Translations under genes and position numbers: made by a program | Part shown: one piece after another, positions 42,535-51,900 of the stretch | How positions within the stretch are numbered: the first letter of the stretch is position 1 | Layout of the letters: every line of letters begins with the position of its first letter | From: an uncultured Flavobacteriaceae bacterium | Lineage (GTDB): Bacteria > Bacteroidota > Bacteroidia > Flavobacteriales > Flavobacteriaceae | DNA: 64,000 nucleotides | Direction of reading: 5' to 3' | NCBI GenBank assembly: GCA_937929935.1 | Contig: CALFUL010000007.1 | Coordinates: forward strand, 1-64,000 | The notes under the pieces: model-generated | The model's database searches: none | Seen by the model: the letters and a program-made list of their open reading frames with translations, nothing else | What the model was told of the DNA's origin: nothing

Positions 42535-45090
42535 ATGAATAGCATGAATCAAACTGATAGACTTGAAGTTTTTAATAAAGCGGTCAACAATAAATTTAAT
42601 ATCTACAATAGCTTATTTTTAAATTTACCATATCGCAATATTGAAAATGTGGGTATGCTCATACCCATCATGTGGGATCAATGTAAAAAAGGACTCAAAT
42701 CTGGGCAGAAACCGCAAGAGATTTTAGAATCTTTTTTTCAAAATTATGCCAACATTGCCTCTGAACAAGACCGTATAGATTTTATGTTCAAAATCATTCA
42801 ATATGTTGAGCGCCAAGTGGTATTGTATGATAGTGTTGAAGATGCCGCTTTTCCTGAATTACACCAGCATAGTAATTCAATGTCAATTAAAGATTACAAG
42901 CAATTGGTTGACAAGAACAAGAATTGGGAAGCCATCTCAGATAAGTTATCAACCTTCAGTGCCAGAATAGTTTTAACAGCTCATCCAACACAATTTTATT
43001 CGCCTGAGGTTCTTGATATAATGAAGAATTTAAGGTCTTTGATTGTTGAAAATAATATTGATGATATTGATGTTACCTTGCAGCAATTAGGGCTCACATC
43101 ATTAATTAATGCTAAGAAACCAACACCAAAAGTCGAAGCTAAAAACATCATTCACATTCTTAGAAACGTATATTATGATGCAATTGGAAATCTCTATTCA
43201 TACATTAAAGAGAATATAGGTCAAGATGGTTTTGAGAATCATAATATTATGAAACTTGGCTTTTGGCCGGGTGGGGATCGTGATGGTAATCCGTTTGTAA
43301 CGGCTAGTATTACAAAAGAGGTTGCTGATGAACTGAGGTTAACATTAATGAAATGTTATTACAATGATTTAAAAGACCTTCAGCAAAAACTAACTTTCAA
43401 AGCATTACAAGAGCCTCTTTTTGCGCTTCGTGATGCTTTGTATAATACCATGTTTGATGCTAACGAGTATTTGTCATATAAAGAAATATTAGGTCCGCTT
43501 GAAAACATACGTACAATACTTATTGAAAAGTATCACGGTCTTTATCTTAAAGATTTAGAGCATTTTATTGATAAAGTGAAAATTTTCAAAACCCACTTTG
43601 CAAACCTAGATATTCGTCAAGATCATAGTAAGCATAAACTCACAGTCGAAGCCATCTTAAAAAAGAATAAAAAAATTAATGAGAGCATTGACGAGCTAAC
43701 AGAGAAACAGTTAATCTCATTATTAATTAAAGGCGATATCAAGGCGGTAGCATCTGACTATAGTATTGATGTTGTAAAAGATACAATAAAGAACATTCGT
43801 CAATTAAAATCGATACAAAATAAAAATGGTGAAGATGGCTGCAATCGCTATATCATCAGTAATTCTGAGGATGTGTTTTCTGTTCTTTTTGTCTTCGGAC
43901 TCTTTAGATGGTGTGGATGGAAAACTGATGAAATAACTTTTGATATCGTGCCATTGTTTGAAACAATGATTGGTATGGATACCTCTGAGAATACCATGCA
44001 GCGATTATTTGATATGCCAGTATACAGAGCGCATTTGCAGCGAAGAAATGAAACGCATACCATTATGCTTGGGTTTTCTGACGGAACCAAAGATGGAGGG
44101 TATTTGAAGGCGAACTGGAATATTTTGAAGACTAAAGAAACAATATCTAAGGTTTGTAAAAAGAATAAAATTAAAGCCATATTTTTTGACGGTCGAGGTG
44201 GGCCGCCAGCGCGAGGTGGTGGTAAAACACATCGTTTTTACGCGGCGCAAACTAAAGATATTGCCAACAATGAAATTCAATTAACTATTCAAGGTCAGAC
44301 CATTACAAGTACGTTTGGTACTGAAGATCAATTTAGATACAATTGTGAGCAATTATTAACCGCCGGTCTTTCTAATAATTTATTCGGAAAAGAAAATGTT
44401 ATTTCAGCAAAAGATCGAAAGCTTATTGAACAATTGTCAGAATTAAGTTTTGAAAAATATAATGCCCTTAAACATCATGAAAACTTCATGTCTTATCTAG
44501 AAGATATGAGTACGTTGAAATATTATAAGAATGCAAACATTGGTAGTAGGCCTGGTAAACGGGGTAACAAAGCTAAATTAGAACTTACTGATTTACGCGC
44601 TATTTCTTTTGTTGGATCTTGGAGCCAGTTAAAACAAAACGTGCCGGGTTATTTTGGCATTGGTACAGCTATCAAAACATTGAAAGATAAAGGCAGACTC
44701 AAAGAAATTAAAAAACTTTTCAACGAGGTGCCGTTTTTTAAAGCATTGATGTTGAATAGTATGATGTCATTATCAAAATGCTACTTTGAATTAACTGCTT
44801 ATATGAAAGAAGATGAGCAATATGGCGAATTCTGGAAAATTCTTCATGATGAATATCAATTGTCTAAAAAGATGTTACTACTAATTTCAGGGATGGATAT
44901 TTTGATGGAACGCGAAGCCGTTTCTCGTGAGTCAATAAAAATTCGCGAGAACATTGTGTTACCCTTATTGGTAATTCAACAATATGCACTTCAGAAAATT
45001 AGTCAAGAAACTGAATTCAAAGAGTTATATGAGAAGATTGTAACGCGTTCGCTTTACGGAAATATTAATGCGAGTAGGAACTCTGCTTAG
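42535..45090 (+). CDS. ppc: Phosphoenolpyruvate carboxylase
   Basis: 851 residues. The catalytic histidine motif is LTAHPTQFYSPEVL near residue 150, followed by FWPGGDRDGNPFVTAS near 240, the mobile loop FFDGRGGPPARGGGKTHRFYAAQ near 548-570 (a variant of GRGGxxxRGGGP) and the C-terminal NASRNS. It fixes bicarbonate onto PEP to give oxaloacetate for the TCA cycle. The sequence is of the divergent Bacteroidota type with several insertions compared with proteobacterial Ppc. Monocistronic; it converges with the gene at 45100. Confidence 0.95.
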   Translation: MNSMNQTDRLEVFNKAVNNKFNIYNSLFLNLPYRNIENVGMLIPIMWDQCKKGLKSGQKPQEILESFFQNYANIASEQDRIDFMFKIIQYVERQVVLYDSVEDAAFPELHQHSNSMSIKDYKQLVDKNKNWEAISDKLSTFSARIVLTAHPTQFYSPEVLDIMKNLRSLIVENNIDDIDVTLQQLGLTSLINAKKPTPKVEAKNIIHILRNVYYDAIGNLYSYIKENIGQDGFENHNIMKLGFWPGGDRDGNPFVTASITKEVADELRLTLMKCYYNDLKDLQQKLTFKALQEPLFALRDALYNTMFDANEYLSYKEILGPLENIRTILIEKYHGLYLKDLEHFIDKVKIFKTHFANLDIRQDHSKHKLTVEAILKKNKKINESIDELTEKQLISLLIKGDIKAVASDYSIDVVKDTIKNIRQLKSIQNKNGEDGCNRYIISNSEDVFSVLFVFGLFRWCGWKTDEITFDIVPLFETMIGMDTSENTMQRLFDMPVYRAHLQRRNETHTIMLGFSDGTKDGGYLKANWNILKTKETISKVCKKNKIKAIFFDGRGGPPARGGGKTHRFYAAQTKDIANNEIQLTIQGQTITSTFGTEDQFRYNCEQLLTAGLSNNLFGKENVISAKDRKLIEQLSELSFEKYNALKHHENFMSYLEDMSTLKYYKNANIGSRPGKRGNKAKLELTDLRAISFVGSWSQLKQNVPGYFGIGTAIKTLKDKGRLKEIKKLFNEVPFFKALMLNSMMSLSKCYFELTAYMKEDEQYGEFWKILHDEYQLSKKMLLLISGMDILMEREAVSRESIKIRENIVLPLLVIQQYALQKISQETEFKELYEKIVTRSLYGNINASRNSA

Positions 45091-45099
45091 TATATAGAA

Positions 45100-46071
45100 T
45101 TAATTTTCCCAGACTTTAAATTCGGCACCCATACCAAAGTTTCGGTGTCCGCTTTGAATCAATTTTGAGCTCTTGTTGTAGTTCTTGTCAAAAATTTGCC
45201 ACTTCTTTTTAGTCAAAAAGATACTGCGCACAAACGTTTTTTGGCCTGGCAACTCATTGGTGAAGGGTAGTAAAGGTCTGAATGAAGTTGAGATTTTCTG
45301 AATACCTCTTGAGGTTTTAATCTCTCTATATTGTTTAGTTTGCGCAAGACCACCTTTTGAGTTTTCGTATCCTAGAACTTGTAATGAGACAAATAATCCT
45401 TCTTCTGGTATATATATAAATTTTGATAGCACATCTAATTCAAAAAACTTCTCTTCTTTTTCATCCACAGAGAAAACAATATTTTCATAGCCCATAGGCT
45501 CTGCAGGCACGCCATTTTGATTTTGGTAAAAATTAACACGAAATATGGTTGCAAATTGCCCTTTTCCTTTTGATTTGTATTTCGATTCAGCATTTATAGG
45601 AATCAATAATTTTAATATTTGAGTAGTTTTTTTTTCAAAGCGATTTATTAAAACAGCCACTTCACTTTCTACCGTTGGTAGCCATGATGCAAACAAATCT
45701 TCATGCGTTTTGCCTTTACTTTTTTTGATTTTGAATTTACCATCTTTTGGTGCAGAGACTGTAACTTCATTTAACTGTGAAACTGAGGGTCTCAATAAAA
45801 TAGTTTCAGGTAATTTTTTAGTTAATACAAACTTTTCTGCGTAGCCTATAGCAGATATAAAAAGGGTGTCAACATCACTATATTTTTCTTTTGAAAAAGA
45901 AAATTGTGCGTCTTCATCAGCAAAATTTCCTAAACCGTTACCAAATGAGATGGTAGCAAAAGAAACGGGTTCATTATTTAAACTATCAAGAATAGTTATA
46001 GTTTGAGCGTGTAGTGAAGTACTAGCAACGACTATAAAAACAAAAAGCGATATATAATTTATCAACCTCAT
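45100..46071 (-). CDS. Carboxypeptidase-like regulatory-domain secreted protein
   Basis: 323 residues. Signal peptide about 1-22 (STSLHAQ). Residues about 24-105 form a CarboxypepD_reg-like beta sandwich (ITILDSLNNEPVSFATISFGNG ... NEVTVSAP) that is the usual leader of SusC-type proteins, but no TonB-dependent barrel follows; the remaining 215 residues are beta-rich and unrecognised. Such proteins are numerous in Bacteroidota envelopes. No neighbour suggests a substrate. Confidence 0.8.
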   Translation of the reverse strand: MRLINYISLFVFIVVASTSLHAQTITILDSLNNEPVSFATISFGNGLGNFADEDAQFSFSKEKYSDVDTLFISAIGYAEKFVLTKKLPETILLRPSVSQLNEVTVSAPKDGKFKIKKSKGKTHEDLFASWLPTVESEVAVLINRFEKKTTQILKLLIPINAESKYKSKGKGQFATIFRVNFYQNQNGVPAEPMGYENIVFSVDEKEEKFFELDVLSKFIYIPEEGLFVSLQVLGYENSKGGLAQTKQYREIKTSRGIQKISTSFRPLLPFTNELPGQKTFVRSIFLTKKKWQIFDKNYNKSSKLIQSGHRNFGMGAEFKVWEN

Positions 46072-46133
46072 AAAGTAACAACGTAAAAGAGTTTCTGAAA
46101 GTTGTTCTTAAAATGTAGAAATGTTCGCCTTTG

Positions 46134-46553
46134 TTACGCAAACATTTTAATGATTTTGCGATAACCAAACCAATTACAGGTTCCATCACTGGTTCTGAAA
46201 GTTTGACCTTGGTAGCTTAATACATAGGTATCAATGGTAGTGCATCCGCCTATTTGTAGTGCTCTGAGCTCAATTTCAAATCTATTAAGGGTTTCAATAT
46301 CTGAAGAAGTTAAGTTTATTGAAGTTTCGCCTAATTGGGCTGTTATAATATCTACTTCTTTAGAAATGATAACCATTTGTCTTGAACCATGAAAGCATCC
46401 TAGTGAAGTAATTTCAATAGAATAGTTTTCTCCGTTTTGTAATGATTCAATAATTGAGGTTGTCTCTTGATTATTTGATGAAGTATTTTGTCCGTAAAAA
46501 GACAGAGAACTTAGCCCTAAAAACAAAATTATAAAATAGTTTATTGCTTTCAT
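46134..46553 (-). CDS. Small secreted protein of unknown function
   Basis: 139 residues with a signal peptide (about 1-21, SFYGQ). Four cysteines in the mature part (LGCFHGS, IGGCTTID, GTCNWFG) could pair as disulphides. No family recognised. Stands between two other exported proteins on the same strand, 62 bases from the carboxypeptidase-like gene. Confidence 0.7.
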   Translation of the reverse strand: MKAINYFIILFLGLSSLSFYGQNTSSNNQETTSIIESLQNGENYSIEITSLGCFHGSRQMVIISKEVDIITAQLGETSINLTSSDIETLNRFEIELRALQIGGCTTIDTYVLSYQGQTFRTSDGTCNWFGYRKIIKMFA

Positions 46554-46604
46554 AATAAATAGCTTTTGATCGATACAGTTTTAATATTTCGAATCAATTA
46601 TACG

Positions 46605-47264
46605 TTACAATTTTTCAGTTTTATTTAGAAGTTCTAAGTACTTAAAAACTGTTTTTTCTTTGTCTTTTGTTTGGGCTATTTCATTCATATAATTTTCTAA
46701 TAATTCTGAATCAGCTTTTACAAGAAGTTTTCTCATACCTATTTCATCAATCATATAAAGCCTGTTGGTGAACGTGTCAACTACATATAAGAAACGAAGA
46801 GAATTTGGATTGAGTTCACTAATGTCTTGATCTTTGATTCCAAAATATTTCCAAAAATTTTCATCTTTATTTTCTTGAAGCTGGTAGGTTTTTAAACTTA
46901 AATCAGATGATAAGCCAGCCGTAAAAACCATGTACTTACCCGTCATTAAAACCTTGCTATAACCATCTTGAATATGATATCTATAGCAGTTAATGAATAG
47001 TGATTCTTTAACTGCATAGGCAAGAATTTTTTTCTTTATATTTTTTTTAGAAAATGTGGCATGCGTTAGCTCGTAGTCATTAGAACTATTGAACCATTTA
47101 GATGAATTAAATGTTTGTTTTTCAATATTCAATCGAATGTTTAATGAAGGTTCTTTTCTAACCAATTCTTCTATATTCATATAGGCCCCTTGTGGTAAGG
47201 AGTCAATTTGCGACCAGATAGGGTTAAAGGTCAAAATAAAGAAGAGTATAAAAATTTGTTTCAC
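46605..47264 (-). CDS. Secreted protein of unknown function
   Basis: 219 residues, signal peptide about 1-18 (NPIWSQ). The segment LPQGAYMNIEELVRKEPSLN is typical of a Bacteroidota group of exported proteins without known activity. It follows the M20 peptidase gene by 4 bases, so is co-transcribed with it. No cysteine pair or metal motif is seen. Confidence 0.72.
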   Translation of the reverse strand: MKQIFILFFILTFNPIWSQIDSLPQGAYMNIEELVRKEPSLNIRLNIEKQTFNSSKWFNSSNDYELTHATFSKKNIKKKILAYAVKESLFINCYRYHIQDGYSKVLMTGKYMVFTAGLSSDLSLKTYQLQENKDENFWKYFGIKDQDISELNPNSLRFLYVVDTFTNRLYMIDEIGMRKLLVKADSELLENYMNEIAQTKDKEKTVFKYLELLNKTEKL

Positions 47265-47268
47265 AAGT

Positions 47269-48753
47269 CTATTTTTTTGTGCTTAGTAATGAATAAAAAA
47301 CTTGAATACCGTAGGCAATTTTTCCGATTTTTAAATTTTCATTAGGGCTATGCTGATTGTTGTCTGGGTTAACCATAGGTACTATAAAAGCAGGTATTTT
47401 TAATTCATTAATAAAAGGAGAAATGGGTACTGTGCCACCCATGATTCTGATTTGAACAACTTCTTGATTCATGCTTGAATTTAAGGTGTTCACTATAAAT
47501 TTACCGTATTCATTATCTAAATTTGTTCTAAAAGCGTCGGTTACGGGTCGTTCAGTAATCGTGATGATTTTGTCATATTTCATTCTTTCTTCTTTCGTAG
47601 GAATGCTATCAATAATATGGTACCCTTGATTTTGAATATGCTTTTTTACCAATGACTTTAAACGAGTACCATCACTTTCAGGTACCAAACGTAAATCTAA
47701 TTCAGCAGTGGCACTTTCAGGCACAATTGTTCGAGCCTTTTCGCCAACCCACCCAGATGACAACCCTCTAATATTTAAAGAAGGATATTGCAGGGCTTCT
47801 TGGTAAAAACTTCCTACTTGATCGGGGGTTTTTATGGCTAGATTAGAATTTATCATTTCTGCGTTATCAGGAACACTCTTTAATATGTTCATAACAGTAT
47901 TATCAATAACGATGCCATCATAATAACCGTCAATAATAACTTTACCGTTGGTATCTTTCATGCTTGCTAGAACTTCAGCTAATCTTAAACCTGGGTTTGG
48001 AGCATAATTGCCATAATGACCACTATGTTGAGGTTTTATTGGGCCGTAAGTGGTTAATGTTAAAGTTGTTATGCCCCGACAGCCGTAAACAACGGTGGGT
48101 AGGTCAGATGCGTGAACCGGACCATCATTGATGATTAAAAATTCAGCTTCTAATAATTCTCGATAATCTTTTACTGCTTTGGGTAAAGGTTTACTTCCTT
48201 TTTCTTCTTCACTATCAATAATTACTTTTATGTTATACGGAACTTCAATCTTCTTTTTTTGAAGTAAATCAATTGCGTTTAAAAACATGACAATTGGACC
48301 TTTATCATCAGAAGTTGATCGGCCAAATAATCGCCAGTCATAATTAATATCATCATTTAAATCTTCAAAAGATTTTTCTGTACCGTCTTCAGCTTTCAAA
48401 ACAGTTTCATACGGATTCGATTGATCCCATTTTGATGGGTCTACTGATTGGCCATCTAAATGCATATAAAAAAGAATAGTAGGTTTTGCATCATCCATTG
48501 GCAAGGCAGCAAAAAATAAAGATTCACCGCTGGTAGGAAGTATTGAAGAATTAAAACCTCTTTGATTGAATTTTTTAGTCAACCATGTTAGATTGCGATT
48601 AATATTTGCATGATCAAGAGCGTCATTCGGAATTCTAACAAACTCTCGAAGTTCATCAATAGAATGCCGAACCTGAGATTTTATTTCGGTTTCATTTTGA
48701 GCGAAACAATTAAAACTTAAAAAGCTTAAGATTAAAAGAGTAAGTTTTCTCAT
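47269..48753 (-). CDS. Secreted M20-family metallopeptidase
   Basis: 494 residues. Signal peptide about 1-18 (NCFAQ). M20 dipeptidase/carboxypeptidase fold: metal ligands in FYMHLDGQSVD (His-x-Asp), STSDDKGP, catalytic Glu pair in IIDSEEEKGS, DGPVHAS, and the last metal histidine in NNQHSPNENL. The dimerisation domain lies between about residues 225 and 385. It likely cleaves dipeptides or N-acyl amino acids in the periplasm. Heads a small operon with the exported protein downstream. Confidence 0.9.
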   Translation of the reverse strand: MRKLTLLILSFLSFNCFAQNETEIKSQVRHSIDELREFVRIPNDALDHANINRNLTWLTKKFNQRGFNSSILPTSGESLFFAALPMDDAKPTILFYMHLDGQSVDPSKWDQSNPYETVLKAEDGTEKSFEDLNDDINYDWRLFGRSTSDDKGPIVMFLNAIDLLQKKKIEVPYNIKVIIDSEEEKGSKPLPKAVKDYRELLEAEFLIINDGPVHASDLPTVVYGCRGITTLTLTTYGPIKPQHSGHYGNYAPNPGLRLAEVLASMKDTNGKVIIDGYYDGIVIDNTVMNILKSVPDNAEMINSNLAIKTPDQVGSFYQEALQYPSLNIRGLSSGWVGEKARTIVPESATAELDLRLVPESDGTRLKSLVKKHIQNQGYHIIDSIPTKEERMKYDKIITITERPVTDAFRTNLDNEYGKFIVNTLNSSMNQEVVQIRIMGGTVPISPFINELKIPAFIVPMVNPDNNQHSPNENLKIGKIAYGIQVFYSLLSTKK

Positions 48754-48847
48754 TATTTTTATTTGTAAAAATTAGAAGGTTTAAATTTAGGTATTTCAAA
48801 ACTATTTAATTAAAAAATAAGGCTTTCTATTTTTAATGATTTACGGA

Positions 48848-48890
48848 TATAAAAAAAGGAAAGTTGATGCGCCAGCATCAACTTTCCTTT
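48848..48890 (-). terminator. Terminator of the 1,711-residue protein gene
   Basis: A perfect 16-bp stem (48855-48870 with 48875-48890) with a 4-nt loop, then TTTTTTTATA on the minus strand; 22 bases after the stop codon at 48912. Confidence 0.92.
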
Positions 48891-48911
48891 AGAAAATAGT
48901 TTACAAAACTT

Positions 48912-51900
48912 TTACCTTACAATTAAACTAGTACTAATCATATCAGCACCAATCTGAGCAATAACAGTGTAAACACCAGATGGTAGCGCACTAATATTTA
49001 CGGTTTCTATCGAGCTGCCTTGAGTGGCTAATACTTGCACCCCAGAAGAGGAGTAAAAAGTATAGTTTATTACTGTGTTTGAATGAACAGTATCTACGGT
49101 TATGGTCACAAATTCAGTGGCAGGATTAGGTACTAAGTTTATGTCTAAAGTGGTAATGGTTGCACGTAATGGCGTTACTGAATTTCTCTGGGCAGGTGAA
49201 AGCACGTTGCCCGGAATCACTTCTACAGCAACACTACCATTGCCATCAGCCGGTTTACGCCAACCAACAGAAAGGTTATCACCAAAAGCTGCTTCTTTCA
49301 TCATGGCTTCTATATAATAGACGTTACCTTGAATTAGTGTAATTGCTTGTGATTTTTGCGACGCAAACTTATCCCATTGTCTGTTACTGGCATAATCACT
49401 GTGACTTGCAATAGTAACTTTATCAGCTTCATTAGCTGTAGTACTCAAGTTGAGTTCAGCATCATTGTTACCCGCTACAAAGAAGTAGTAGGTACCTGTT
49501 TGCGGTACGCATAAGTAACCACTTACTCTAACCCCGTAATCATCTGCTTGATTAGGTTCTATTTCAAATAATGACAATTCAGCACTTACCGATGGATTAT
49601 CTGGATAGTTAGGTGCGTTTAATAAATTTTCAATTGCAGTACCTCCAATTCCATCATAGCGTTCCATTAAAATAGAACCACTGGCGGTACATGTATTTGT
49701 ATTACCAGCAGTAACTATAATGTTGGTTTGAGCTGTATAGCTGCCATCATTTGTTGTTGCCGTTATAATTGCAGAACCTTCAGCCACAGCCGTAATTAAT
49801 CCGTTAGTATCAATTGTCGCAATTGATGTATCATTTGATGACCAACTTACATTTTGATTATCGGCATTATTCGGCAGAACTATTGCCGTAATAAGTAGCG
49901 TTTCTCCTTCAGTTAATGTTGCTGAGGTTGGATTAACATTTACACCTGTAACAGGTATTGCAGCAGCTTGAACTGTAACGCCTGTAGTAGCCGTAAAATT
50001 ACCATCATTTGTAGTTACTGTTATTGTTGCAGAACCTTCAGCCACAGCCGTAATTAATCCGTTAGTATCAACTGTTGCAATTGATGTATCATTTGATGAC
50101 CAACTTACACTTTGGTTATCGGCATTATTCGGCAGAACTGTTGCCGTAATAAGTAGCGTTTCTCCTTCAGTTAATGTTGCTGAGGTTGGATTAACATTTA
50201 CACCTGTAACAGGTATTGCAGCAGCCTGAACTGTAACGCCTGTAGTAGCCATAAAATTACCATCATTTGTAGTTACTGTTATTGTTGCAGAACCTTCAGC
50301 CACAGCCGTAATTAATCCGTTAGCATCAACTGTTGCTATATTAGAGTTGCTTGAAGACCAAGTTACATTTTGGTTATCTGCATTTGTAGGTGCTACAGTT
50401 GCTAATAAAGTTTGCGTTTCGTTTTCTACAAGATTAATATTTTCTTGATTCAGAGAAACTCCTGTTACATCTACAGGGTCAATACAAATAGATGTTATAA
50501 CAAAATCATCAATACCGGCTTCTACAATATCTCCGGTTGTTGGACCATCAGCTGCAGAAATTCGAATTACTAAACTAGAATTAGCTGGAATACTAGCTGT
50601 TGCTTCTGTCCATTGTGCGACAACGGTTTCATCGCCATATGAAGCTAAAGTTGTATAACTAGAACCACCGTCTAATGAATATTCAAGTAAAAAGAAATCT
50701 CCTGAATCATCACCTGCATCACGCTGTCCGAAGAAATACCAAATAGATAATTCAGACTCTTCTTGAATAGAATAGACTGGCGACGTAGCAATTGAAGTGC
50801 CGCCATCTATATCATTACCACCAACTGATGTGTTGGTTGCAGTGAAAAATGCATTTGTACCTGTATTTGAATGATCATCTTCAAGTTGTGTTTGAATTCC
50901 TGATGCAGTTTGTCGTGTAGGATCTGCAATTACAAATGTTCCAGTAGAAGCATTTCCTGAAGTTACCCAATCAGTACCCGAACCATTCTCAAAATCGATG
51001 GTTATAAGATCGGTACCTTCACATGGGCAAACATTTGCACATGACCCACCACAATCAATGCCTGTTTCATCTCCATTTTGAATACCATCATCACATGTTG
51101 GTACGGGTGGCGCTACCTGATTTTCAGTAATTTTTAAAAACTGATTAATAGAAGGATTTAATATTTCATCAATATTACCAGATGGCCAGCGAACAACTAC
51201 TTTGTCAACAGTTGTACTCACTCCAATTCCAAAGTGCTGCGTAAATGAATTTACGAGTCCGTAACCTTCTCCTGAACGTACATCTCTTATCTGTTTTCCC
51301 CAAGGACCATAAAGTTCAACCCTTGCACCAATACCATTTATATTACTGTCGGTTCCTGTTAACTGTATATTGATGTAATTATTTGCATTACCATTATTTA
51401 ACCAAATACGATCTTTGGTTGAACTCGGACTATTTAATCCGCTTGCGTAACCTGCATAAATATCTAAAAATCCATCATGATTTAAATCACCAACAGAGAA
51501 TGATTGAATTTGATTTGAATTAAACGGATTGGGAGCATTTTGAAAGGTTCCATCTCCATTATTATAAAAAATGTAATGGTTATCGCCCGATACCATTAAA
51601 TCAATGTACCCATCATTATTAAAATCTTTAAAGAAACCTTGAATTCCGTAAAAATCTGAAGGATCTAAAGTTGGTAATAAACCACTGCCTGCGGTTATCT
51701 CTGTAAAGGTGCCGTTACCATTATTTCGCATTAAATTAGGACCTTCATTATGGTTTATAATAATGGCGTCTAAATCACCATCATTGTCAATATCACCAAA
51801 ATCTGACAACCAAGTTTGAGCTCCAATTTTAAGGTTAGCTTGTTCTGCTACCTCAGTAAAATTATTGTTACCGTCATTCTGCCACAACATATTTATTCGT

